Source of the DNA: Nitrospirota bacterium
GTDB lineage: Bacteria > Nitrospirota > Thermodesulfovibrionia > Thermodesulfovibrionales > UBA6898
NCBI GenBank assembly: GCA_021811105.1
Contig: JAJZPM010000015.1
Coordinates: 1 to 61,947, forward strand
DNA: 61,947 nucleotides
Direction of reading: 5' to 3'
Below the pieces are notes generated by a model. It did not search any database. It had not been told where the DNA came from and worked only from the letters and a program-made list of their open reading frames with translations. Of the stretch, positions 44,037-53,578 are shown piece by piece; positions within the stretch are counted from its first letter, which is position 1; the number at the start of each line of letters is the position of its first letter. Both the position numbers and the translations under genes were made by a program.

Positions 44037-45416
44037 TCACAAAACTACCTCGCCCTTGAACAGGCTGACATTTTCCTTGGAAGCAGTCTTAACCATCGCA
44101 TCTGTAAATCCTGTCTTGCTGAAGAGACAGAAATATTCTTTTCTGTCCTTCTTGCCCCATTCTACGAGTTTGGATTTCCCCCTCAATGCCTCGTAGACGT
44201 CGATCCCCACCTGCCTTTCGCTCCACTTTACCTCGCAGAAAAGGATCGAGTTCAGATCGGGATTGATCCCGACCGCGTCTATCTCTTCGTTCCTCTCCCA
44301 CCACCTACCCACTGCCATAAAGGGGAAGAACCTGTCCATATTCTTCCAAAGATGCTCAACCGCCACTTTTTCATAGACAGAGGGAAGGTGCTGGGGCATC
44401 GCTTTTCTGATATCCGAAAGGACTTCGTCAATTCTTTCCATCTCAAGCTCACCCCTCCTCGGAAAGACAAACCTGAACCAGAACTGAAAGAATTCATCTG
44501 AGATGCGGTATAGGCCCTTCTTGCTTTTAAGCGGCTTTTCTTCCGTGACCGGAAGCTCCCTTTTCACAATCTTGAGATCGGAAAGCACACCCAGATATTT
44601 GTTCGCCATAGGCTGGGTTATGCCCGTGGCGTTCACGATCTCTGAGAGCTTTCTTTTCCCCTGCGAGATGGCCTGAAGGAGGGCAAAATAATACCGGGGC
44701 TCCCTGAGTTCCTCCTTGAGGATAAGTTCCACCTCCTCATAAAGCATCTCGCCCTTTTTGAGTACATGGTCCTTAAGATTCCTGAAGATATCCTTTTCCT
44801 TCGAAAACTGAAGCCAGTAGGCAGGGATTCCGCCGGCAACGGCATAATGCATCAGTCTGTCCTCAAAGGGTTTCCCCTTCCTGAAGCTGCCCGCCTGTTC
44901 AAATGTTATGGGGTCAACCCTCCACTGTCCTGTCCTTCTGCCGTAAAGAGGGGCTCTGTAACCAAGTACCTCCGTCTCCATCATCGATATGCTTGAGCCA
45001 AGAAGGATAAGAAAAACATTGCTTTTGGTAAGGTATTCATCCCATCCCTTCTGGAAGATGGAGGGGATTGCCCGGTTCGATTCTATGAGATAAGGGAATT
45101 CGTCAATAGCGAAGACGAATCTCTGCTTCTTATCTCTGACATAGCGAAAACCTTCTTCCCAGTCCGCAAATCCCCTCGTTTGAAGCAGGGACTCATTGAA
45201 ATGACTGCCTATAGCGTTTGAGAATCTTCTCAGCTGCTCAACTTCATTAACACTTTCGGAAAGGAAGTAAACGTGAGGCTTGTCCTTCACGAACTGCTTA
45301 ACGAGTTCGGTCTTTCCGACACGGCGCTTTCCCCATAGGACTATGAGCTGGGCCTTTGGCTCCCGCCACTTTTCTTCGAGAAAGGTCAGTTCTTTTTTTC
45401 TGTTTATGAATTCCAT
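44037..45416 (-). CDS. Archaeal-type AAA ATPase with DUF234 C-terminal domain
   Basis: A 459-residue ATPase. Walker A is WGKRRVGKTELV (about 29-40), Walker B is FVFAIDEFPYLIE (about 99-111), and GSSISMME is the sensor region. A winged helix (LSEIVNATGITQPMANKYL, about 258-276) precedes the DUF234 nuclease-like domain with ILFCEVKWSERQV. Such proteins are common in archaea and accessory islands, often with proposed mobile or defence roles. A 16-base palindrome covers its promoter. The C-terminus looks complete. Confidence 0.85.
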   Translation of the reverse strand: MEFINRKKELTFLEEKWREPKAQLIVLWGKRRVGKTELVKQFVKDKPHVYFLSESVNEVEQLRRFSNAIGSHFNESLLQTRGFADWEEGFRYVRDKKQRFVFAIDEFPYLIESNRAIPSIFQKGWDEYLTKSNVFLILLGSSISMMETEVLGYRAPLYGRRTGQWRVDPITFEQAGSFRKGKPFEDRLMHYAVAGGIPAYWLQFSKEKDIFRNLKDHVLKKGEMLYEEVELILKEELREPRYYFALLQAISQGKRKLSEIVNATGITQPMANKYLGVLSDLKIVKRELPVTEEKPLKSKKGLYRISDEFFQFWFRFVFPRRGELEMERIDEVLSDIRKAMPQHLPSVYEKVAVEHLWKNMDRFFPFMAVGRWWERNEEIDAVGINPDLNSILFCEVKWSERQVGIDVYEALRGKSKLVEWGKKDRKEYFCLFSKTGFTDAMVKTASKENVSLFKGEVVL

Positions 45417-45445
45417 CTCATCCTCAGAGATATACTTTAGAGTAT

Positions 45446-45461
45446 TATACTCATGAGTATA
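45446..45461 (-). promoter_or_regulatory. 16-base palindrome upstream of the DUF234 ATPase
   Basis: TATACTCATGAGTATA is a perfect palindrome 30 bases before the ATPase start, and its TATACT on the minus strand can serve as a -10 box. A likely operator; the regulator is unknown. Confidence 0.45.
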
Positions 45462-45591
45462 TAAAAATCAAGACTGTAGCCAAAATGTAACCAAAAATGT
45501 CCCAAAGGGCATAAAATGCCCGAAAATACCGTAAAGGATGGAATGACAAAACTCCTTGAAAATAGTGTATAATTCCAAAAATGGAGGTAGA

Positions 45592-45720
45592 ATGCGAATG
45601 ACTATCCTCGAGATATTTCTTGAAGATTATAAAAGAAGCTTCGGAAAATTTCCTCCAGATCTGGCGGTGTTAAGAGAATATGCATGGAAGGAATATGGAT
45701 ATAAACTTAAAAATTTATAA
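45592..45720 (+). CDS. Very small protein (42 residues)
   Basis: ATG 45592 follows a good AATGGAGGTAGA ribosome-binding site and a promoter-like ATGACA...TATAAT (45542-45573). The product MRMTILEIFLEDYKRSF... has an N-terminal amphipathic helix and a basic C-terminal YKLKNL. No family recognised; it may be a fragment of a larger decayed gene. Confidence 0.4.
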   Translation: MRMTILEIFLEDYKRSFGKFPPDLAVLREYAWKEYGYKLKNL

Positions 45721-46074
45721 TCCATGGGGACAGAAGGTGGTTTACAATCCAACGAATAATGCTGAAAAATATTTTATCGCGCCTGGTAGTGACATTCAGT
45801 GACGGGTGTAAGAATTGGAGGTACAATAAACTAAACTCGCTTCGCTCGTTGCGACACCACGAACAGGTTGATTAAGGTAGTAAACCGGGCTGAAGATGAA
45901 ATAAAGAGCGTCACCTTCAAATACGATCATAGACCCGGCGGTTGCACGACACCCTCAAGGGAAGGCCACAGGAAGGATCAAAAGAAGTTTTCTTATTGTC
46001 CCAGTGATATTGACAACGGGAACCACCTCAGTTAGACTAGTTAATTAGTTCAACTTTCCAACAAGGAGATCAGT
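45721..46074. other. Gene-free stretch with probable gene debris
   Basis: No intact frame. The segment around 45868-45930 translates as LIKVVNRAEDEIKSVTFKYD, which looks protein-derived but is open for only about 60 codons without a start. CTAGTTAATTAG at 46037-46048, just before the abrB-like gene, is an inverted repeat that could be its operator. Confidence 0.35.
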
Positions 46075-46347
46075 ATGTCGTTAGTCAAAGTCAAAAGCAA
46101 ATATCAGATAGTAATTCCGGAAGACGTCAGAAAAAAACTCCACGTTGAGATAGGGGATACCTTTGAACTTGAAGAAAAGGATGGCGTTCTGATCGCTAAG
46201 CCCGTCATAGTAATCGACAAGTCTCAGGCGTATTTCTGGACGGAGGAATGGCAAAAAGGGGAGAAAGAGGCGGAAGAAGCAAAGAAGAAGGGTAAGTTTA
46301 AGGAGTTCGATGAGGCCGCCGAGGCGATCAAATGGCTAAAAAGCTGA
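46075..46347 (+). CDS. AbrB/MazE-type antitoxin
   Basis: A 90-residue protein whose N-terminal 45 residues are a SpoVT-AbrB swapped-hairpin DNA-binding domain (VKSKYQIVIPEDVRKKLHVEIGDTFEL). The charged C-terminal half (EEWQKGEKEAEEAKKKGKFKEF) would wrap the toxin. An AACAAGGAGATCAGT ribosome-binding site precedes the ATG. It overlaps the toxin gene by 16 bases. It probably represses its own operon. Confidence 0.88.
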   Translation: MSLVKVKSKYQIVIPEDVRKKLHVEIGDTFELEEKDGVLIAKPVIVIDKSQAYFWTEEWQKGEKEAEEAKKKGKFKEFDEAAEAIKWLKS

Positions 46348-46595
46348 GGATCCTCAGCACCTTTAAGAAAGATTATGGCAAACTTCCTCCTGAAATTCGC
46401 GAGAAAGTGGACAAACAACTGACTTTTCTCCTCGGCAGTCCGGACCACCCATCCCTGAATCTCCATCCGCTCCGAGGGACAAAGGGGATATGGGAGGGAT
46501 ATATCGATTATCACTACAGATTTACTTTTGAGGTGGATGGTGAATTTTACGTGCTCCGGAAAGTGGGTGCTCATGATGTTATCAAAAGTCCCTAG
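46332..46595 (+). CDS. RelE/ParE-superfamily toxin
   Basis: An 87-residue basic protein with the RelE-fold pattern: TFKKDYGKLPPEIREKVDKQ at the N-terminus, HPLRGTKGIWEGYID in the middle and YRFTFEVDGEFYVLRKVGAHD at the end, with Arg and His at the expected catalytic positions. It is probably a ribosome-dependent or free mRNA interferase held inactive by the AbrB-type partner. The pair closes the accessory region before transaldolase. Confidence 0.85.
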   Translation: MAKKLRILSTFKKDYGKLPPEIREKVDKQLTFLLGSPDHPSLNLHPLRGTKGIWEGYIDYHYRFTFEVDGEFYVLRKVGAHDVIKSP

Positions 46596-46659
46596 GTTTT
46601 GGCGCAGATCTCGGTCCCTTGTTTCCCAGATGTGAAAAAATTGGCCCATGTTCAGCGGA

Positions 46660-47538
46660 CTAATTCGCAGCGGCGTGTCGGATCAGGGATTCCCAGTCTT
46701 CCGAGAAATTCTTCATCCCCTTGACCGTCAGGTCATGGAATATATCGAAGTCGCGCCAGTCCCGGGCGAGGTCGAGCTCTTTATATGGGATCGCCTTAAG
46801 GCCGGTTGCGGGATAGGTGTAGTCGCTTCCTGGCATCGGGAGCCCTTTCTCCGCCCACTCCCTCAGTATCTTGCCCGGCACGGTGATGATGTCCGAGCCT
46901 AGCTTGATCGCATAGAGGAGATGATCGAGGTTTCGCACGCTGGCGGTCAGCACTTCCACATGCCCGTCGCCTTTCCGGTACATGCGGATGATATTGGCGA
47001 TCACGTCCATGCCGTTTTCCTTCCGGTCGTCGAGCCTGCCCACAAAAGGTGAGACAAAGACATTCCCTTTTCGGGCGCCCCGGGTGGCCGCATAAACCGC
47101 GGCAGCTTGTTCCTGGCTGAAACAGAGTGTCATGTTCACCCTCAAACCGTCTTTCGCCGCCTGTTCGGCGGCCTTCAACCCTTCAGCGGTGGACGGGAAC
47201 TTGATATGAGCGTTCGGGATCCAGCCGAACATCATCTTCCCCTGCGAAAGCATCTGCCCTGCCTTGGTCTCGAGGTCTGCGTAGACCTCGACCGAGACAG
47301 ACCCTACCGGCAGCATCCCGGAGATTTCTTTTACGACAGAGTGGTAAAAGTCTATGATCTCATGTTTTGAAAACTTCTCTCCCCTGTCGAGTCGTTTGCG
47401 CGCCTCGGGGTTCTTCGAGATGAGCGTGGGGTTTGTTGTCTGTCCGTCTAGAAACCCCAGGAGGCCCATGATCTCACGGGTCTCTTCCGGGTCCCCGCCG
47501 TCAAGAAATATCTTTGAGATAAGGCTTTTCGGTTTCAT
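46660..47538 (-). CDS. tal: Transaldolase
   Basis: Transfers a dihydroxyacetone unit between sugar phosphates in the non-oxidative pentose phosphate pathway. ATG 47538 follows AAGGAGTTATCGCC on the minus strand, giving 292 residues; the longer open frame was not used. Conserved pieces are LDGQTTNPTLISKNPEA, the lysine region AHIKFPSTAEGLKA, NMTLCFSQEQAAA and FVSPFVGRLDD. The Schiff-base Lys may be replaced or relocated, since the usual NxKIP segment is not obvious. It lies divergent from zwf, another pentose phosphate gene. Confidence 0.88.
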   Translation of the reverse strand: MKPKSLISKIFLDGGDPEETREIMGLLGFLDGQTTNPTLISKNPEARKRLDRGEKFSKHEIIDFYHSVVKEISGMLPVGSVSVEVYADLETKAGQMLSQGKMMFGWIPNAHIKFPSTAEGLKAAEQAAKDGLRVNMTLCFSQEQAAAVYAATRGARKGNVFVSPFVGRLDDRKENGMDVIANIIRMYRKGDGHVEVLTASVRNLDHLLYAIKLGSDIITVPGKILREWAEKGLPMPGSDYTYPATGLKAIPYKELDLARDWRDFDIFHDLTVKGMKNFSEDWESLIRHAAAN

Positions 47539-47944
47539 GGCGATAACTCCTTTCCGTTTGCCTGTGATCGCTGCCCCGGGTTTGTTCTGTAAAGGGATGC
47601 CTGCCGTCCGGGTGTATGTGCGAAGAAGCGCCTCTGCCTGTTTCCATGCTATCATAATCAGCACGCCTGTCAAGACGAGGCAAGTCACGTGCTACACATA
47701 AAACTTGAATCGTAAATGGTAATTGTGGATTGGGACCGGGAACTGGCGGTCTGCGCTATGCTCTTTGCCCTATGCTCTCAATGCGGAAGGTCGTTTGACA
47801 GACGGGCTCTTTCATGATAGAGATGAATGAAACGGTTTTGATTCAAGAGATGATTTTTCGTTAGGTGAACACGAAAAAAGATGCGGCAGACGCGATAACC
47901 ACCGGGAAAGGGCGGGCTTTACCGGTTAACAGAGGAGATTTTAA
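47539..47944. other. Divergent spacer between transaldolase and zwf
   Basis: About 400 bases without a gene. CTATGCTCTTTGCCCTATGC followed by TCTCAATGC (47757-47780) is a low-complexity repeat of the type seen elsewhere in gaps. Promoters for both genes must lie here but none stands out. Confidence 0.4.
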
Positions 47945-49318
47945 ATGACTGCTCCTGCTTCGGACGCATTTGTCTTCTTCGGCGCAACAGGCGATCTTGC
48001 CTATAAGCAGATATTCCCGGCGCTTCAGGCCCTCATCGTAGGGGGGCGCCTCGATGTTCCGGTCATCGGCGTGGCAAAATCCGGCTGGAATCTCGAAAGA
48101 CTCAAGGAGCGCGCAAGAGAAAGTCTCGAAAAACACGGCGGGGTCGACGAGGAGGCATTCACAAAACTTTGCTCCCTCCTCCGGTATATAGACAGCGATT
48201 ATCATGATGAGTCGACCTACCAGGAACTGCGCCGGGTGCTCGGGGAGGCGCGGCAGCCCCTTTACTATCTGGCGATCCCTCCGAGCATGTTCGCAACAGT
48301 CATAGACGGACTCTGCAGGACCGGTTGCGCCGAGGAGGCACGCGTCATCGTCGAGAAGCCCTTCGGCCGCGACCTTTCATCCGCCCGGGAGCTGAACCGC
48401 ATTCTCACTAAGGTCTTCCCCGAGAAGGCGATCTACCGCATCGACCACTTTCTCGGGAAGGAGCCCGTCCAGAACATTTATTACACCCGTTTTGCAAACT
48501 CGATCTTCGAGCCGATCTGGAACCGGAACTATATCGCGAGCGTGCAGATTACCATGGCCGAAAACTTCGGGGTCCAGGGGAGAGGGAAATTTTACGAGGA
48601 GGCGGGTGCGATCCGGGACGTGCTGCAGAACCACCTGCTGGCGATCGTGGCGTTTCTTGCAATGGATGCGCCGAGCGGCGACGACCCCGGGGCGCAGCGG
48701 GACGAAAATACCCGCCTTCTTAGGGCGATACGGCCCCTCGATCCGGCTGAAGTAGTACGGGGCCAGTTTCGGGGCTACCGTCAGGAGCCGGGCGTGGCCC
48801 CGCATTCCACGGTCGAGACCTTCGTGGCAGTCAGGCTTCTTATCGACTCATGGCGTTGGGAAGGCGTCCCCTTCTATATAAGGTCCGGCAAATGCCTGCC
48901 TGTCTCTTCGACGACCGTTACGGTCGAGTTCAAGCGTCCGCCCCGGGAGGCATTTGGAGAGGTTGTCCCGCTGATGTCGAACCACTTCAGGTTCCGGCTC
49001 AGTCCGGACGTGTTGATCGAGCTCGGAATCAGAGTAAAGATGCCGGGTGAAATCGGGGTCGGTGAAGATGTCGCTCTAAAGCTTGTCCAGAACGAAGGCG
49101 ATGCCATGGAGCCTTACGAGCGGCTGCTGGGCGACGCCCTGGTCGGAAACCCGGCACTCTTTGCGCTCGAATCCACTGTCGAGGAGCAGTGGCGGATCGT
49201 GGAGCCGATACTCGGGGGCGCAACGCCGCTTTACTTCTATGAGCAAAACACCTGGGGCCCTGCAGAGGCGGACCAGATCATAGCCGGGGACGGTTTCTGG
49301 TACAACCCCGCGCCGTAA
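47945..49318 (+). CDS. zwf: Glucose-6-phosphate dehydrogenase
   Basis: Oxidises glucose-6-phosphate to 6-phosphogluconolactone with NADP+. The nucleotide site is FFGATGDLAYKQIFPAL (about 11-27), with the substrate site and catalytic His in IYRIDHFLGKEPVQN (about 160-174). VEKPFGRDL is a second family signature. At 457 residues it is slightly shorter than the usual 480-500. A CAGAGGAGATTTTAA ribosome-binding site fixes the ATG. It pairs functionally with the divergent transaldolase. Confidence 0.95.
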   Translation: MTAPASDAFVFFGATGDLAYKQIFPALQALIVGGRLDVPVIGVAKSGWNLERLKERARESLEKHGGVDEEAFTKLCSLLRYIDSDYHDESTYQELRRVLGEARQPLYYLAIPPSMFATVIDGLCRTGCAEEARVIVEKPFGRDLSSARELNRILTKVFPEKAIYRIDHFLGKEPVQNIYYTRFANSIFEPIWNRNYIASVQITMAENFGVQGRGKFYEEAGAIRDVLQNHLLAIVAFLAMDAPSGDDPGAQRDENTRLLRAIRPLDPAEVVRGQFRGYRQEPGVAPHSTVETFVAVRLLIDSWRWEGVPFYIRSGKCLPVSSTTVTVEFKRPPREAFGEVVPLMSNHFRFRLSPDVLIELGIRVKMPGEIGVGEDVALKLVQNEGDAMEPYERLLGDALVGNPALFALESTVEEQWRIVEPILGGATPLYFYEQNTWGPAEADQIIAGDGFWYNPAP

Positions 49319-49370
49319 CGGTGTCCTCTACCCAACAGGGTTAAAATGACTTCCCTGCGCTTTTGCCGCG

Positions 49371-50918
49371 TTATTCTCCGAGAATGGATGAAATCAACTG
49401 CTGTTTCAGTTCCCAGAGTTTTTCGCTTAAAGAAACGTGATAGATATGTGGGTTGACGAGCCGCTTTACTCCTGAATCGAGCCGCTCCACATCGTCGTTT
49501 CTCACCTTCCTCATGTCGTCGATCGACGGGAGTTCATAAACCAGCTTGCCTTTTCTCATAATTTCCACGAGGAGTGGTTCTATCCCGGAGATGTCTTGCC
49601 GGACGAGGATGCGTGATTTCGAGCGCTCTATCGGGTGACGAAGGACGATCGTGTCCATCTTCTCAGGCTCCTCTCCCTCCCTGCAGATCAGATCGGCGGT
49701 GGCCTTGTTGCGTCCGTTGTAGATCCGCCGAATGCTTTTGAACCCGGGGTTGATGGTCTTTTCAGGCGTCTCGGAGACCTTGATGGCAGGGACCCATTCG
49801 TCTCCATGCCTGATCGCCACGAGCTTGTAAACACCTCCCAGTGCAGAATGTCCCTGGGAGGTGATGAGCCTCGTACCGACACCGTAGATCAGCCTGTCTA
49901 TGACGTGGTCTGCGTCCATCCCGCAGCGGGGGGCCTCCTCCTGTATCTGCGTGATGATCTGCCAGATGACGAGTTCATCCAGCTCGTTCGAAATCACTAT
50001 CTTCGTATCAGAGAATCCGGCCTCATCCAGCATCTTCGCCGATTGAACGGCAAGATAGGCGAGGTCTCCCGAGTCGAGACGAATACCTGCCGGTCTGTGG
50101 CCCCTTTTCTTCAGCTCTTCGAAGACCTTTATCGCATTTGGAACACCGCTTTCGAGGGTGTTGATTGTATCGACCAACAGGAGACAGTCGTCGGGATAGA
50201 CTTCGGCGTAGGCCCTGAAGGCCCCGAGTTCGCCTTCGCCGAGCGCCATGAAAGCCTGGACCATGCTGTGGGCATGGGTCCCTTTCGGCGGGTATCCAAG
50301 CACATGAGAGATGCCTACGTTCGACGTAAAGTCAGCGCCGCCGATAAGCGCCGCTCTGGCGCCGGCATTCGCCCCGGTGTTGTGGGCGCGGCGCATGCCG
50401 AACTCAATTAACGGCCTTCCCCGCCCGCTTTCGTGGATGCGCGCCGCTCTGGTCGCTATCAGGGTCTGGTAATTGAGGTGGTTGAGAAGGGACGTCTCCA
50501 GGATCTGGGCCATTGCAAGGTGGCCCTGGACAACGGTCAGCGGCACATTTGGATGGACGACCCTTCCCTCCGGAATCGCATGCATGGTTATGCTTTCGAA
50601 GTTGCCGTTTTTTCTCAGCCAACCGAGAAAGTCATCCCCGAAGACCTTCCCTCCCGATGCGCTCCGCTGGCCTCTCAAGTATTCGATATCCTCATCCCTG
50701 CACCGCGACTCCTGCATCCAGTCGAGGAGCCATTCGAGGCCCGCGTTGACACAATAGCCCGCCATGTGCAGGCCGAAATCAGGATAGTGCCGGAAGAAGT
50801 GGTCGAACTGGGCATGCCTTTCGTGGAGACCCATTCTGAAATAGAGCTGTGCCATGGTGAGTTGATACTGGTCCGTGAATAAAATGCCTTCCGCTGCGGG
50901 ACGTTCCGTGGATTTCAT
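49371..50918 (-). CDS. pncB: Nicotinate phosphoribosyltransferase
   Basis: Salvages nicotinate to NAD via nicotinate mononucleotide, using PRPP and ATP. The 515-residue protein starts with [17 protein letters not shown]. It contains [20 protein letters not shown] (about 172-191), [11 protein letters not shown], the [15 protein letters not shown] and [13 protein letters not shown] phosphate-binding loops and [10 protein letters not shown]. All family motifs look complete. It stands alone on the minus strand, convergent with zwf. Confidence 0.94.
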   Translation of the reverse strand: MKSTERPAAEGILFTDQYQLTMAQLYFRMGLHERHAQFDHFFRHYPDFGLHMAGYCVNAGLEWLLDWMQESRCRDEDIEYLRGQRSASGGKVFGDDFLGWLRKNGNFESITMHAIPEGRVVHPNVPLTVVQGHLAMAQILETSLLNHLNYQTLIATRAARIHESGRGRPLIEFGMRRAHNTGANAGARAALIGGADFTSNVGISHVLGYPPKGTHAHSMVQAFMALGEGELGAFRAYAEVYPDDCLLLVDTINTLESGVPNAIKVFEELKKRGHRPAGIRLDSGDLAYLAVQSAKMLDEAGFSDTKIVISNELDELVIWQIITQIQEEAPRCGMDADHVIDRLIYGVGTRLITSQGHSALGGVYKLVAIRHGDEWVPAIKVSETPEKTINPGFKSIRRIYNGRNKATADLICREGEEPEKMDTIVLRHPIERSKSRILVRQDISGIEPLLVEIMRKGKLVYELPSIDDMRKVRNDDVERLDSGVKRLVNPHIYHVSLSEKLWELKQQLISSILGE

Positions 50919-51037
50919 GGATCGTTTGTTCCTTCCATCTTCACGCCGCCTATTCCTTATTTTTTTCGCTGATTCGTCCTTTCAGCGGAAAGGGGTAGGT
51001 ACGGGGTGACACTTTTCCCCTTCATCATGGAACTGTA

Positions 51038-51568
51038 TTACACGGCCACCACCGAATCATCGACACCAAAGGGGCTTTTCACGTATTTGTCCGCATGCCA
51101 GTCATTTTCCCATCTTTTGCCGTCGATGAGATAGCGGAAACGGTATTCCTTACCCGAAGCCAGTTCGAGTGTCACCATGAAGTCACCGCCCTCCATTTTT
51201 CTCAAAGGAGTGGCCTCCTGGTTCCAATTGTTGAAGTCCCCTACGATCGTTACCTTCCGGGCCTTTGGTGCGGCCTGGGAGGGGAGCCTGAAAGTGACCC
51301 TGCTCCTGTTGCCCGGCTTCACCGACTCTTTTTTGATCCCCATCGGTTCAGAAGTCCGCATTTCGGAGGCAGGTCTGCTTGCGCCCGGACTGATTTTGGC
51401 ACCGGCCAAGAGTTTATCTGCCGCGCCCGGTTTCTCCGAAACAGAGCGTTCTACAGCCGTCACGTCCGTTGCAGCAGGTATTGCGGGGGTATGAGTTTTT
51501 TCACTTGCGTTTTTTTTGGTCTTTCCCGATTCTGCGATCGACTCCTTTTTTGTCTTTTTTGTCTTCAT
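51038..51568 (-). CDS. Stand-alone glycogen-binding (CBM48) protein
   Basis: ATG 51568, behind TAGGAGGAATTGAG, gives about 176 residues. The C-terminal 85 residues are a CBM48/AMPK-type glycogen-binding domain: KVTIVGDFNNWNQEATPLRK, GKEYRFRYLIDGKRWENDW and a final YVKSPFGVDDSVVAV. The N-terminal half is a Lys/Ala/Ser-rich, probably disordered linker with KKTKKESIAES. There is no catalytic domain, so it probably targets a partner to glycogen or senses it. Such small CBM48 proteins are often found with a response regulator, as here. Confidence 0.85.
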   Translation of the reverse strand: MKTKKTKKESIAESGKTKKNASEKTHTPAIPAATDVTAVERSVSEKPGAADKLLAGAKISPGASRPASEMRTSEPMGIKKESVKPGNRSRVTFRLPSQAAPKARKVTIVGDFNNWNQEATPLRKMEGGDFMVTLELASGKEYRFRYLIDGKRWENDWHADKYVKSPFGVDDSVVAV

Positions 51569-51942
51569 CTCAATTCCTCCTAAAAAGGTTTTCTTCAAAT
51601 ACCGTTTTTCTTACTTCAGTAACCCGGAGCTCTCTTTCCCAGGGGTCGGTATAGAGGTCCTGAATTCCGCAGACAGCCCCCGCAGAATTCCTTCGTCACC
51701 GAGACCTGCATCCCACTCTTCGACAGCGAATCAATCAGCGATAATAACGAAAGCCTTCATAAGCTTCTTCTCAGCCTGGAAATCAGAGAGGTCGGACTAC
51801 TCCTTCTACGCATCTTAGGGTATTCATGGGATGTTTCATATCGGCATCTGTCTGATAATCATGTCGGTATTTGTCTTACAGATAAATAACGCTGCATTTA
51901 GCCACGAAGCGATCAGATTGCGGCAGCCGCAGCAGGGGCCTG
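51569..51942. other. Gene-free stretch upstream of the CBM48 gene
   Basis: About 370 bases. Only the ribosome-binding site of the CBM48 gene is clear. A 100-codon plus-strand frame (51516-51818) overlaps that gene and shows no family features. Confidence 0.4.
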
Positions 51943-52395
51943 TTATGGGCGTCCTGCGACCACTTTCAACTCCTCTTCCAGCAGACAGGGGTCAAACGGT
52001 TTTTTCATGAATTTATATGCGCCTGCTTCGAGAAAAGCCTGTTCCATGTCATACCACGCGCTCATCGCAATAACGGGAAGACCGGGATTCCTTTCTTTGG
52101 CGCGTTTTACCAGTTCGACCCCGTTCATTTCCGGCATGAGGTAATCGACGATGACAACGTCGAAAGAACCTTCCTCGATACACCGGAGCCCCGCGAGTCC
52201 GTCGCCGGCGCATTTCGCCTCGTACCCGTTTACGGAGCAAAACTCTGCAAGGAACGCCCGGAGGTCGACCTCATCATCGACGACCAGGATTTTGAGTTTC
52301 TTGCCGGGTTGCGGCGCATTTGTCTGTTCCGCCGAGGCGGGCTCCCTCCTACTGGGATTATCGGCACGCAGAATGTTTCGGTGAAGTGCGTCCAT
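51943..52395 (-). CDS. Single-domain response regulator
   Basis: A 150-residue receiver domain with a roughly 30-residue polar N-terminal extension. KILVVDDEVDLRAFL holds the acidic pair, VVIVDYLMPEMNGVELV the phosphoacceptor Asp (about 87), IAMSAW the switch Ser, and FMKKPFDP the conserved Lys. There is no output domain, so it acts by protein contact. No sensor kinase is adjacent. Confidence 0.9.
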   Translation of the reverse strand: MDALHRNILRADNPSRREPASAEQTNAPQPGKKLKILVVDDEVDLRAFLAEFCSVNGYEAKCAGDGLAGLRCIEEGSFDVVIVDYLMPEMNGVELVKRAKERNPGLPVIAMSAWYDMEQAFLEAGAYKFMKKPFDPCLLEEELKVVAGRP

Positions 52396-52881
52396 GGCTA
52401 TGATCCCTCCATTCGCGAATATCCGCTAAATGTACTTCGCCTGGTTTCCGAAAAATAAACTTTCGCGGGGCCTGTTAGCGTAAAACGGTTCCTGTGAAAT
52501 CCCCTTTTCCGAACTGGCCCACAGCTATATTATATATCTATCGCATCAATTGTAAAGGAGAAAAAGGTGGTCATATTGCGACCCTTCCATTTCATTTATC
52601 AGGCGATTTTTCCGAAGGTCACCCAGCGGAGAGGTCTGAGAAAATGATGTCGGGGCCGAGACGGGAAATTCGGAAGCGCGCCTGATTTCAAGAGAAGAAT
52701 TCAGGTGCGTTTCTTGAATTATTTGTCTTCAGAATTTAGTATATATTACATATCTTCTTAAGGCTTCTGACATGCAGACTCCGGGATTTGGAGAAGATGT
52801 TCCAGTTAAGTCCGATATGGATTCACCTGATCGGTGAAGGTGTTGAAGTGATTAATCCTACATGAGAGCGGGGAAAACAAG
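52396..52881. other. Gene-free stretch between the response regulator and cysC
   Basis: About 485 bases. A 63-codon frame (52494-52685) has no supporting features. AT-rich sequence with TATAT runs near 52525 and 52740 could hold promoters for either neighbour. No repeat or RNA recognised. Confidence 0.4.
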
Positions 52882-53490
52882 TTGAGTAAAAACCACGTCA
52901 TCTGGCACAAGGTCCGTGTGGCCCGTGGGGACAGGGCACGGCTCAACAACCACCAAAGCGGCCTTGTCTGGTTCACCGGCCTGTCCGCCTCGGGCAAGTC
53001 CACGATTGCCCATGCCGTTGAGAAGATGCTCTTTGACCGGGGGGTGAGGACCTATGTGCTCGACGGCGACAACGTGCGGCACGGGATCAACTGCAACCTT
53101 GGGTTTACCCGGGAAGACAGGAAAGAGAACCTCCGCAGGATCGTCGAAGTCTCGAAGCTTTTTATGGATGCAGGCATTCTTGTACTTGCCGCCTTTATCT
53201 CTCCTTACAGGGAAGACAGGCAGGCGATCAGGCAAAGTATTGAAGGAGACCACTTTCTCGAAGTCTACGTGAAGTGTCCGATCGAAGAATGCGAGAAGCG
53301 CGACCCCAAGAGACAATACAGGAGGGCCCGCGCCGGGATCATCAAGAACTACACAGGGGTATCCGCGCCTTACGAGGAGCCCGCAAATCCGGACATCCTG
53401 CTTGACACCATGAATATGGACCTTGACCACTGTGTAGATATCATCATCCGCAGCCTGGTCAGCCGGGGCATTATCCACGGGGATGGATAA
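52882..53490 (+). CDS. cysC: Adenylylsulfate (APS) kinase
   Basis: Phosphorylates adenosine 5'-phosphosulfate to PAPS. The 202-residue protein has the P-loop FTGLSASGKSTIAHAVE (about 30-46), VLDGDNVRHGINCNLGFTREDR (adenylylsulfate loop; about 57-78) and FISPYREDR. The TTG start at 52882 gives the expected N-terminus (SKNHVIWHKVRVARGDRARL). No cysN/D is next to it, so the sulfate-activation partner is elsewhere or the product serves sulfation. Confidence 0.93.
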   Translation: MSKNHVIWHKVRVARGDRARLNNHQSGLVWFTGLSASGKSTIAHAVEKMLFDRGVRTYVLDGDNVRHGINCNLGFTREDRKENLRRIVEVSKLFMDAGILVLAAFISPYREDRQAIRQSIEGDHFLEVYVKCPIEECEKRDPKRQYRRARAGIIKNYTGVSAPYEEPANPDILLDTMNMDLDHCVDIIIRSLVSRGIIHGDG

Positions 53491-53578
53491 GTTACGCGGG
53501 CCGCAAGCTCTCTTTTTTGCTTGACTCCGGGAATAATGATCGGCAGTATTTTTATGCAGGACTTGGAAAGGTGAAACG

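Noticed and set aside
52494-52685. Plus-strand frame of 63 codons upstream of cysC
   Set aside because: Composition is unlike the neighbouring genes and no start signal was found.
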